From Ga0077555 sp963741565 (lineage in GTDB: Bacteria; Pseudomonadota; Alphaproteobacteria; Rhizobiales; Hyphomicrobiaceae), in the NCBI GenBank assembly GCA_963741565.1, contig CAVUIK010000005.1:1-64000 (forward strand): a stretch of 64,000 bases of DNA. Direction: 5' to 3'. A program made the translations under genes and the position numbers. Below the pieces are notes generated by a model. That model had not been told where the DNA came from. It saw only the letters and a list, made by a program, of their open reading frames with translations, and searched no databases. The stretch's first letter is position 1, and every line of letters begins with the position of its first letter. Positions 1-6,575 of the stretch are shown here, in pieces.

Positions 1-703
1 AACTGTTGCCGTGCCCAGTCCAAGACCTCCGCCATGGGTCGCCCCGGCCGCTCCAGCACAGGGGCCGCCACGTACTGTGCCTGGCCGCCATCGCGATGCG
101 GCGGCATGACAAGCCGCCGTGCTACCGTATTGGCGACAGCGCTGCCAAAATCGCGGCGGACAAGGTGGACACATGCGTCGAGGCCGGCGGCACTTCCGGC
201 CGAGTGATGACATTGCCTTCGTCGACATAAAGGACGTCTTCCTCGACGCGAATGCTAGGGTAAAGCCGTTTCAGGTCGGGCATGTGCCGCCAATGGGTCG
301 TCGCCCGTTTGCCATCGAGAAAGCCAGCAGCGGCAAGCACGAACACGCCGGAGCAGATCGAGATGCATCGCGCGCCACGCTTGCTCGCCTTGGCAAACGC
401 GTGCAGAAGGCGCTCGGGTGGACGCTCGTTGCGGTCGCGCCAGCCCGGAATGATGATGGTATTGGCTTGCTCTAGCACGCGCAGGTCGGCATCCGCTTCC
501 ACGACGATGCCGCCGATAGCCTTGGCGCGCCGCCCTTCCGCAGCGACCACGGCGAACCGGTACCAGGGGAACTCGAACTCGGGCCGCGCCAGACCAAAGA
601 CTTCGACGGCGATGCCGAATTCAAAAGTACACAGGCCGTCATAGGCGACGACCACCACAAGCCCCGGGTCGCGCGGGATTGATTGTCTTTGATTGCGTGC
701 CAT
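1..703 (-). CDS. ftrA: FtrA/GlxA-type transcriptional regulator, frameshifted and cut by the window edge
   Basis: The N-terminal part is a DJ-1/PfpI-like (class I glutamine amidotransferase) domain: VVVAYDGLCTFEFGIAVEVF near the start and the nucleophile-elbow-like CSGVF. These are typical of FtrA, an AraC-family regulator with a C-terminal helix-turn-helix. The frame that starts at the ATG at 703 runs out of homology after ...GNVIT near 203. Homology resumes in another frame (AGSAAGLDACVHLVRRDFG, then MPPHRDGGQAQY) and continues to base 1. One missing base near 202-203 explains this. The C-terminal HTH lies beyond the window. It is divergent from a rhodanese gene, a pairing often seen for ftrA. 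An upstream ATG at 799 is less likely because it would overlap the rhodanese start. Family assignment is firm; whether the gene is truly broken is not. Confidence 0.72.
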
Positions 704-797
704 TGGCGTAAAATGACCGAACTTTGTCGAATACGCCACTGGGAAGCGCACCGCTTTGCAGCCATGGTGCTCAAGGCACAACGCATGGGAGGACGAC

Positions 798-1229
798 ATG
801 ACAACGTTCGTAACTGAAACAAGCGCCGCGCCCTCCGATCAGGCGTTGCGTCATTTCGAAGACATGTTGGCCTTCGAGACCGACTGCTGGGATGTCCACG
901 AAAGCCTGAAGTCGGCGCGCCCGGATTTTACGCTCGTCGACGTGCGCGGCCCCGACGCCTTTGCCAAGGGGCACGTTCCCGGCGCCATCAATATCCCGCA
1001 CGGCAAGATGATCGCGTCGAGGATGGCGGCGTATCCCAAGGACAAGATCTTTGTCGTCTACTGCGCCGGTCCGCATTGCAATGGTGCCAACAAGGCCGCG
1101 ATCCGTCTCGCCCGGCTCGGCTTGCCCGTGAAGATGATGATTGGCGGAGTCACCGGTTGGCTCGACGAGGGGTTCCCACTGATCGATACCGCCGGGTGCT
1201 CGCGAGCGGTAGCAAGCGCCGGACCGTAA
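798..1229 (+). CDS. Rhodanese-like domain protein
   Basis: A single-domain rhodanese homologue of 143 residues. The fold signatures are LVDVRGPDAFAKGHVPGAIN followed by the active-site loop with cysteine in CAGPHCNGA, so sulfurtransferase chemistry is plausible. The start at 798 is preferred because of the upstream purine-rich GGGAGGAC; an in-frame ATG at 756 has no such site. It is divergent from the ftrA-type regulator, with the roughly 95 bases between them probably holding both promoters, so the regulator may control it. The physiological sulfur donor and acceptor cannot be read from the sequence. Confidence 0.85.
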   Translation: MTTFVTETSAAPSDQALRHFEDMLAFETDCWDVHESLKSARPDFTLVDVRGPDAFAKGHVPGAINIPHGKMIASRMAAYPKDKIFVVYCAGPHCNGANKAAIRLARLGLPVKMMIGGVTGWLDEGFPLIDTAGCSRAVASAGP

Positions 1230-1312
1230 ACGGCAGGGATCGCCTGATTACTCTTTCGAGGCTGCCCGGTTCAGCGCGAACGCCAACGATGTTTCGGAGA
1301 TCGTCGACCGTC

Positions 1313-2260
1313 ATGGTCTTGAAAATTGCATGCCAGATGGACCCCATCGCGTCGATCGATATCCGGGGAGACTCGGCCTTCGCGCTGCTGATTGAGGCGC
1401 AGCGGCGCGGCCATGACATCTTCTATTATACAACCGACAATATGGCGCTCGATGGTGAGCGTCTCTTTGCACGCGGGGCCTCGCTCGCGGTCAAGGATCA
1501 AATGGGCGACCATTTTGCGCTGTCCAACCCGCGCCGGCTCGATCTGTCGACACTCGACGTCATTTTGCTGCGGCAAGATCCGCCATTCGATATGTCCTAT
1601 ATCACGGCCACACACCTGCTTGAGCGCGTTCACCCCAACACGCTCGTGGTCAACAACCCCCGAGAGGTACGCAACGCGCCCGAGAAGATCTGGGTCCTGG
1701 ATTTCCCGGATTTGATGCCGCCGACGCTGGTGACCCGCTCCGTTGATGAGATTGCCACCTTCCGTGAGCGGCACAGGGACATCATCGTCAAGCCGCTCTT
1801 CGGCAATGGCGGGGCCGGCGTGTTCCGTGTTCAACCCGGTGATACCAATCTCGCGTCACTGATCGAACTGTTCCACGGCATCAATCGCGAGCCTTTGATG
1901 ATCCAGCAGTATCGGCCGGAGGTGCGCGCCGGCGACAAGCGGATCATTCTTGTCGACGGCGAGGTGGCTGGCGCCATCAACCGAGTACCCTCAGTTGGGG
2001 AGACGCGCTCAAACATGCACGTGGGAGGCACACCCGAGCCGACCGAACTGACGGAACGCGACAAGGAAATCTGCGCCCGGCTCGGGCCGCATCTCAAGCA
2101 GCGCGGCCTGCTTTTCGCCGGCATCGATGTGATCGGCCCCTATCTGACTGAGATCAACATCACCTCGCCAACCGGCATCCGGCAAGTCAAAGCGTTCGGA
2201 GGCAATGACATTGCCGCCATGATCTGGGATACGATCGAGGCCAAAACGGCGCGCCGGTGA
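1313..2260 (+). CDS. gshB: Glutathione synthetase
   Basis: ATP-grasp ligase that joins glycine to gamma-glutamylcysteine in the last step of glutathione synthesis. At 315 residues it has the usual bacterial GshB length. Family hallmarks are CQMDPIASIDIRGDSAFALL at the N-terminus, VILLRQDPPFD, KPLFGNGGAGVFRV in the ATP-binding domain and GIDVIGPYLTEINITSPTGI at the C-terminus. The start at 1313 aligns with the family; an extended frame from 1076 overlaps the rhodanese gene and is not needed. It follows the rhodanese by about 80 bases. A glutathione-dependent formaldehyde dehydrogenase at 58643-59770 is a possible consumer of the product. Confidence 0.95.
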   Translation: MVLKIACQMDPIASIDIRGDSAFALLIEAQRRGHDIFYYTTDNMALDGERLFARGASLAVKDQMGDHFALSNPRRLDLSTLDVILLRQDPPFDMSYITATHLLERVHPNTLVVNNPREVRNAPEKIWVLDFPDLMPPTLVTRSVDEIATFRERHRDIIVKPLFGNGGAGVFRVQPGDTNLASLIELFHGINREPLMIQQYRPEVRAGDKRIILVDGEVAGAINRVPSVGETRSNMHVGGTPEPTELTERDKEICARLGPHLKQRGLLFAGIDVIGPYLTEINITSPTGIRQVKAFGGNDIAAMIWDTIEAKTARR

Positions 2261-2330
2261 GCCGGTTCCGGTGGTGCCAACGCTGAAGGTCCAGATCACG
2301 TTGATGTGCAGAGCAGTGGAGACGCACAAG

Positions 2331-2849
2331 ATGGACGCTGGGCTCAACATCCGCCCATTCGAGATCGACGATGCAGCGCAAGTGCGCGACCTGTTCATCA
2401 GGGTCAATCGACTATTGGCCCCACCACAAATGAAGCAGGCTTTTGAGGACTACATTGCAAGGTCACTTGAGGAAGAAGTCGACCAGATCAGCACCTACTA
2501 CGGCCAAAAGAAGGGTGGGTTCTGGGTTGCTGATGAAGACCAGACCGTTGTGGGGATGTTTGGACTCGAGCCATGTTCGGTTGCGGCAATGGAGCTGCGC
2601 CGTATGTACGTCGCCCCCGATTTTCGGCGTCGAGGCATCGCACGGAAAATGCTGGTATTCGCCGAGGACGAATGTCGCAGGCGCAATCGGCCCCGACTGG
2701 AACTGAGTACGTCCGAGTTGCAGGCGGATGCGCTGTCACTCTATCGAGGTACGGGATATCAATTGGTTCGCGAAGAAGTTGCCATCTCAGCCAGCCATAA
2801 GACCCTGGGTGGCGGCTTTCGCCGTTTTCATTTCACCAAACAGCTCTGA
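2331..2849 (+). CDS. GNAT family N-acetyltransferase
   Basis: The 172-residue product has the GNAT fold. LNIRPFEIDDAAQVRDLF opens the domain, MELRRMYVAPDFRRRGIARK is the acetyl-CoA pyrophosphate-binding motif A (R-R-G-I-A), and the C-terminal segment LSLYRGTGYQLV is the usual last motif. The start at 2331 is chosen because GGAGA precedes it; an in-frame upstream ATG at 2271 would add 20 residues with no family similarity. It lies about 70 bases after gshB and may share its transcript. The acyl acceptor is unknown. Confidence 0.8.
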   Translation: MDAGLNIRPFEIDDAAQVRDLFIRVNRLLAPPQMKQAFEDYIARSLEEEVDQISTYYGQKKGGFWVADEDQTVVGMFGLEPCSVAAMELRRMYVAPDFRRRGIARKMLVFAEDECRRRNRPRLELSTSELQADALSLYRGTGYQLVREEVAISASHKTLGGGFRRFHFTKQL

Positions 2850-4131
2850 TCCCGATCTTGCCCTGCTCGATGCGCAGCAGCATGCGTCCGCTGTCGATGA
2901 TTGCAGCCCACCTGCCTGCTCCCAGGTTCTGACGGAAAACCCGCAAACGACAGTCGAGTTGAATAGTGCAGTCGGCCGGTCACTCGGTCGGAGACGCTGG
3001 CGCCAGGGGCGACATAGCAGGAACCGTTGCAGCGACCGCCTCGAGCTCAAGCGCGTCCAATAAGATCAGGAGATTCGAATGATCGATCCATGGCCAAAAG
3101 ATACGACTTGGGACGGATCACTGGTCCGTCCGGTCAAGATCGATGTTGCGGAGGCAACGCACGATGACTTGCGCGATCGAATGGGCCGAACGCGCTGGCC
3201 AGACACGATCCGCGGCGAGCCCTGGGTTATTGGTACCGACCCAACTTATCTCCGCTCAGGCTTGAGACAGTCTCGACGCGATCAATGCCTGGTACAAGGG
3301 CGCGGACTATCAGGAAGCCCTCAAGATCGGCTTGAAGTATGTGACGTTCCGCAGATATGCCGTCGAGGGGCAATAGGGCATCCGTGCACCTGCACTTTAT
3401 CAAGCGTGAGGGGCTGCCAGAACAAGCGGCCTCTGAGACCCGATGTCGTCAGCATGTCTGCTTACTCCGGCTATCGCTCAATTCGTCAATTCGCGCTCGG
3501 TACAAGCGTCGAGCAGGAAGACCCTCGGGTAGTCGTCGGCCGCCTAACCGGGATCGCCCTTGCTTTTGACCGGTCCCGGTTGTGTCGCGGCAGATCTTCT
3601 CCCGAAACCCACCGGAATTAGGTGCACGGCGACCACACCTGCGGTTTCTGGTTTTGGCTCTGGCCGTTTTCGTTCTCCGCTGTCCCGACAGTCCGAACCT
3701 GGTTGGATCGCGTCGAGGTTCACCGTTGGTACTGCGACCGGGTGCTATCGGTGGGTCTGCGTGTGTGCTCGGCGATGACGCCGTAGCCAGCCGACAGCTC
3801 CAGCAGCGTGTTGCAACCGGCGCCACGTTGGCCGCACTACCTGCCATCAACATTGCGGACATCCGCGCTCGGCACTTTCCATCAGTCCGGGTACGCTCAT
3901 GCCGTTTCCGTGGGAATTCCGCCGCGCACCCTTGCGTCTCACTTTCCGTCGCGAGCGGTGACAGGCGCAGGATGCGCGCACCAAGGGCCGGCTGCAGGCG
4001 GGGCCCCTGCCCCATCTTCGCCGCCTCCGGTTCGCTCCGCTCAGCCCGGCACCCGCACCTTGGGCGCCCGTCACAAGAGCCGCAACGGAGCCGCAATGGG
4101 TGGCGCCGGGAAACCAACGAAAGAAACGACC
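2850..4131. other. Gene-poor accessory stretch
   Basis: About 1.3 kb without a credible intact gene. Open frames here have no recognisable domains, no good ribosome sites and overlap each other on both strands. The only protein-like signals are the decayed fragment described separately at 3079-3440 and a short out-of-frame piece at about 3268-3375 reading DAINAWYKGADYQEALKIGL, which looks like the tail of a real but unidentified protein. The stretch sits between housekeeping genes and a small phage- or plasmid-like gene set, as expected for an eroded mobile island. Confidence 0.5.
3079..3440 (+). pseudogene. Remnant of an epoxide hydrolase N-terminal domain
   Basis: From the ATG at 3079, residues about 16-50 read VRPVKIDVAEATHDDLRDRM then GRTRWPDTI and later TDPTYLRSG. 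This resembles the N-terminal domain (EHN) of microsomal-type epoxide hydrolases, where an 'RPF.I...L.DL..RL..TRWPD' pattern is typical. Similarity then stops, and a piece resembling the 'LHFI' strand that follows in this family (VHLHFIKREG) appears in another frame near 3380-3410. No alpha/beta-hydrolase core follows. I infer a truncated and frameshifted relic; the assignment rests on motif memory only. Confidence 0.45.
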
Positions 4132-4311
4132 ATGAACGATACCGGCTACACGCTGCGGCTGCCTGAGCGCGCCATCTTCGCTGAATTGACGGCAAACGGC
4201 CGCAACCTCGACGATGCCCTGGACGATTGGCTGGCTGCCAACCCGGACGACGAGGCCCTCCAGCACATCTACGGATGGACCGATGCCAGCGAACGGGAGG
4301 CCGTGCAATGA
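4132..4311 (+). CDS. Small hypothetical protein, first of an overlapping accessory set
   Basis: A 59-residue acidic protein (LRLPERAIFAELTANGRNLD, then DDWLAANPDDEALQHI). I do not recognise a family. It is accepted because its stop overlaps the next gene's start (ATGA at 4308-4311), and the next two genes overlap the same way, indicating translational coupling in one operon. Tight strings of tiny genes of this kind are typical of prophages and conjugative elements. A purine-rich stretch (AACGAAAGAAACGACC) precedes the ATG. Confidence 0.6.
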   Translation: MNDTGYTLRLPERAIFAELTANGRNLDDALDDWLAANPDDEALQHIYGWTDASEREAVQ

Positions 4312-4685
4312 CCGCCCAGCTTTACACGGTGACCGTGACCGACCTCGGCACCTACCGGCTGACCGTTGCCGCCGCCAGTCCCAAGGAAGCTATGAGCGTC
4401 GCCAAGACCGTGCTTTTCGAGGAGGCCGCGCAACCGCCCAAGGGCGTGACCATCGTCAAGCGGGGGTTCGACGCTACGGCCGAACTCAGTGCGGACCAAC
4501 CCATCCGCCGGTTCGAGGTGACAGGCACGTATTCGCTCGATTTATCGCTGACGGTTCCCGCCGCCACCGCCGAAGAGGCCCAGCGGCACGCCCAGCGTCT
4601 CTATCGCGACGAGCCGTTACCGTTCGAGCACGCCACCGGCGAAGAGCGTGTCCGATGGCTGCACGCCCGAGAGGTGGTGTCATGA
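4308..4685 (+). CDS. Hypothetical accessory protein
   Basis: A 125-residue product with two similar halves: YTVTVTDLGTYRLTVAAASP near residue 6 and FEVTGTYSLDLSLTVPAATA near residue 67, each followed by an alanine/glutamate helix (EAMSVAKTVLFEEA; EEAQRHAQRLYRDE). This looks like a duplicated beta-strand-plus-helix unit. No family is recognised. It overlaps the preceding gene by ATGA and the next gene by four bases (4682-4685), so it belongs to the same coupled operon. Confidence 0.6.
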   Translation: MTAQLYTVTVTDLGTYRLTVAAASPKEAMSVAKTVLFEEAAQPPKGVTIVKRGFDATAELSADQPIRRFEVTGTYSLDLSLTVPAATAEEAQRHAQRLYRDEPLPFEHATGEERVRWLHAREVVS

Positions 4686-5086
4686 GCGCGACCGTCCGCA
4701 CCCTATTCCAGCTTGCTTGCCCCAAATGCAGCTCCGATGAACATCTGCGCGTGGCAATCGAGACCTGGGCCGAGCTATCCGTCGAAGGTACGGACCCGGT
4801 GGGCGACCATGACTGGAACCAAGACAGTGGCTGCCGCTGCATGTCCTGCGATTTCTACGGTGCCGTGGAGAACTTCCGCGTCCTGCCCGATACCTCGTCG
4901 CCGACGCTCAAGGACTTCAGCGTCAGTTTCTGGGAGTACGACCGTTATCACGCAGTGATACGGGCCGCCGATGTCGACCACGCCAAACGCTTGGCAAAGT
5001 CGATGCTGAATGCGGGTGGTCCGGATGCTTTCGAGATCGTCGAAAACTTTCGAGAGGATTTCGACATTGCGGAGGCTGTGTCATGA
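4682..5086 (+). CDS. Zinc-ribbon-like hypothetical protein
   Basis: A 134-residue protein. Two cysteine pairs, CPKC near residue 14 and CRCMSC near residue 50, could form a zinc ribbon. The second half (FWEYDRYHAVIRAADVDHAK, then RLAKSMLNAGG) resembles the strand-helix unit of the preceding gene, suggesting related small accessory proteins. Function is unknown. It overlaps neighbours at both ends by ATGA, which supports all four genes being real. Confidence 0.6.
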   Translation: MSATVRTLFQLACPKCSSDEHLRVAIETWAELSVEGTDPVGDHDWNQDSGCRCMSCDFYGAVENFRVLPDTSSPTLKDFSVSFWEYDRYHAVIRAADVDHAKRLAKSMLNAGGPDAFEIVENFREDFDIAEAVS

Positions 5087-5655
5087 GACAGCACCTCCCC
5101 ACGCAATCCTTCCGTGACACCTACCAGTGGCGCGGTGGCTCGCTCGATCGGGCGGCGGCTTCCGCGCCGGCCTTCGAGTCGGTCCGCAGGCCGTCCAACC
5201 GGCTTCCGTTCAACGCCGATGGCCGCGTCCATCCCATGCGCGCCCGGTTCGAGTTCTATCCCACACCGCCGCAGGGCACGCGGGCCTTGCTCTCGGTCGA
5301 AGACTTCGACGGTTCGATCTGGGAGCCGGCCTGCGGCGAGGGCCACATCGCCGACGTGCTGGTCAAAGCCGGCTACGGTGTAGTCTCCACCGATCTTATT
5401 CCGCGCGGGTACGGCGTGGGCGACGTCAACTTCCTCAGGCAAACCGTGGCGCGGGCTAAGCACATCGTCACCAATCCGCCCTATGGCCGGGGCCTGGGCG
5501 ATGCGTTCGTGCTGAAGGCCCTGGAGCTGACGGCCAAGACCGGCGGCAAGGTCGCCATGCTGCTGAACCTCGCCTCGCTCTGCCACCCGTCGCGGCATGA
5601 ATTCTGGTGCAGCAATCAGCCCGCCGCCCTCTACGCCCTGGACGAGCTGGTCTGA
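5083..5655 (+). CDS. N6-adenine DNA methyltransferase-like protein, interrupted by in-frame TGA
   Basis: The product has the SAM-binding region WEPACGEGHIADVLVKAGYG and the catalytic motif IV as NPPYG, the (D/N)PPY signature of N6-adenine methyltransferases. The form resembles short phage and conjugative-element homologues. The frame ends at TGA 5653-5655 right after ALDELV, but the same frame continues with plausible family sequence (WPEGRPEL, then RYVWAVWKADHVGPTTFGWL) to a second stop at 5779-5781. This is therefore probably a point nonsense mutation or read error in a gene spanning 5083-5781. It is the last member of the coupled set starting at 4132. Confidence 0.7.
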   Translation: MRQHLPTQSFRDTYQWRGGSLDRAAASAPAFESVRRPSNRLPFNADGRVHPMRARFEFYPTPPQGTRALLSVEDFDGSIWEPACGEGHIADVLVKAGYGVVSTDLIPRGYGVGDVNFLRQTVARAKHIVTNPPYGRGLGDAFVLKALELTAKTGGKVAMLLNLASLCHPSRHEFWCSNQPAALYALDELV

Positions 5656-5912
5656 TGGCCCGAGGGGCGTCCCGAACTCGCCCGGTCAACGACAGCCTCG
5701 CACAGGTACGTCTGGGCCGTCTGGAAGGCCGACCATGTCGGTCCGACCACGTTCGGATGGCTCCGGGCGAGCGGGCCGTGAGGGGCGGTCACCAAGCTAA
5801 ATGGCGGCCAAGCGCTTCTCCCTCCTTGGCCGTCGACGCGGTTTACAGGTTAGCTATGGGTTAGCTTTTGTCCGTCGGTTTTCTGGTCGTCGCCGTAAAT
5901 GATTGATTTTGT

Positions 5913-5986
5913 TGGAGCGGGTGAAGGGAATCGAACCCTCGTCATCAGCTTGGAAGGCTGTTGCTCTACCATTGAGCTACACCCGC
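5913..5986 (-). tRNA. tRNA-Gly (anticodon TCC)
   Basis: Reverse-complement reading gives a complete cloverleaf: acceptor GCGGGTG pairing with CACCCGC, D-arm GTAGCTCAATGGTAGAGC, anticodon loop CTTCCAA, T-arm GGGTTCGATTCCC, and an encoded 3' CCA. Length is 74 bases. Its 3' end faces the accessory genes to the left, the orientation expected if an element had integrated into the 3' end of this tRNA. Confidence 0.96.
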
Positions 5987-6017
5987 CCGATCCAGTCGCA
6001 GCCTAGCACAGGCGGGA

Positions 6018-6102
6018 TGGTGGAGAGGGCTGGATTCGAACCAGCGTAGGCGAAGCCAACGGATTTACAGTCCGTCCCCTTTAGCCACTCGGGCACCTCT
6101 CC
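6018..6102 (-). tRNA. tRNA-Tyr (anticodon GTA)
   Basis: The reverse strand gives an 85-base class II tRNA: acceptor GGAGAGG/CCTCTCC, anticodon loop CTGTAAA, an extended variable arm, T-loop GGTTCGAATCC and an encoded CCA. It lies 31 bases upstream of the tRNA-Gly on the same strand, so the two are probably co-transcribed. Confidence 0.96.
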
Positions 6103-6246
6103 ATGAGCCACCGGGTTGCCCCGGATACCCGTCGTGCCGCCTCAGGTGCCGAATTGTGTCCGACACCCCAAGCACCAGCGCCCGCCGCGAGGGCGGGGCC
6201 GGACGCGCGCTTTATCGGGGCGCGCCGCCGGGGTGTCAAGTTACTT

Positions 6247-6278
6247 GCGCCTTCGGATGCCCTCTGCGCATCCGGCGC
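6247..6278. repeat. Palindromic repeat, copy 1
   Basis: A 32-base unit with arms GCGCCTTCGGATGCCC and GCATCCGGCGC, forming an imperfect hairpin. It matches the units at 6486-6518, 6529-6561, 7900-7930 and 7942-7973, in either orientation. Confidence 0.7.
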
Positions 6279-6485
6279 GGCCAAAGCAGCACAGATGTGG
6301 GATGCGGCTAAGCCTTACCACTGTCTCCGGCGTCTCGAACCCAAGCAGGTCCGGATGCGCAATCCGAAGCGCCAGATAAGTCGCGTGGCTGCGTCCAGTA
6401 ATTCTTGGCACCCTAAAATGCGGGAATCGGTTGGCGCAGCCCAGCCCTCGTCGTTTCAGATCAATCGGAGTTGGCGCCACTCCAC

Positions 6486-6561
6486 GCGCCGGATGCGCAA
6501 GTGGGCATCTGAAGGCGCCAGGCAAGATGCGCCGGATGCGCAAGTGGGCATCTGAAGGCGC
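6486..6561. repeat. Palindromic repeat, tandem copies 2 and 3
   Basis: Two identical 33-base units at 6486-6518 and 6529-6561, each beginning GCGCCGGATGCGCAAGTGGG and ending CATCTGAAGGCGC, separated by 10 bases. They are inverted relative to copy 1. They lie just downstream of the regB-like gene (its stop is at 6576), so they could form its 3' transcript end, but their recurrence inside the coding region of that gene argues for a dispersed repeat family. Confidence 0.75.
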
Positions 6562-6575
6562 AGCAAAAAAACCGA

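Larger units (their letters stand above)
6103..6575. other. Intergenic region with palindromic repeats
   Basis: No gene is supported. It separates the tRNA pair from the 3' end of the regB-like gene. It contains three near-identical palindromic units (listed separately) and a shortened variant near 6352-6375 (CCGGATGCGCAATCCGAAGC). The region upstream of the tRNA-Tyr start at 6102 must also hold the promoter of the tRNA pair, which I could not place exactly. Confidence 0.5.

Noticed and set aside
5083..5781. Genetic-code change or programmed readthrough at TGA
   Set aside because: All other genes use TGA as a normal stop, and several other single-base faults occur in the window, so a point change or read error is more likely.
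5913..5986. attL/attR pair for an element integrated at tRNA-Gly
   Set aside because: No repeat of the tRNA 3' end was seen in 1-5900 and no integrase gene is present, so the boundary cannot be claimed.
6486..6561. Possible CRISPR array from the tandem identical 33-base units
   Set aside because: Only two direct copies with a 10-base gap, further copies inverted and inside a gene, and no cas genes. A dispersed palindromic repeat explains it better.
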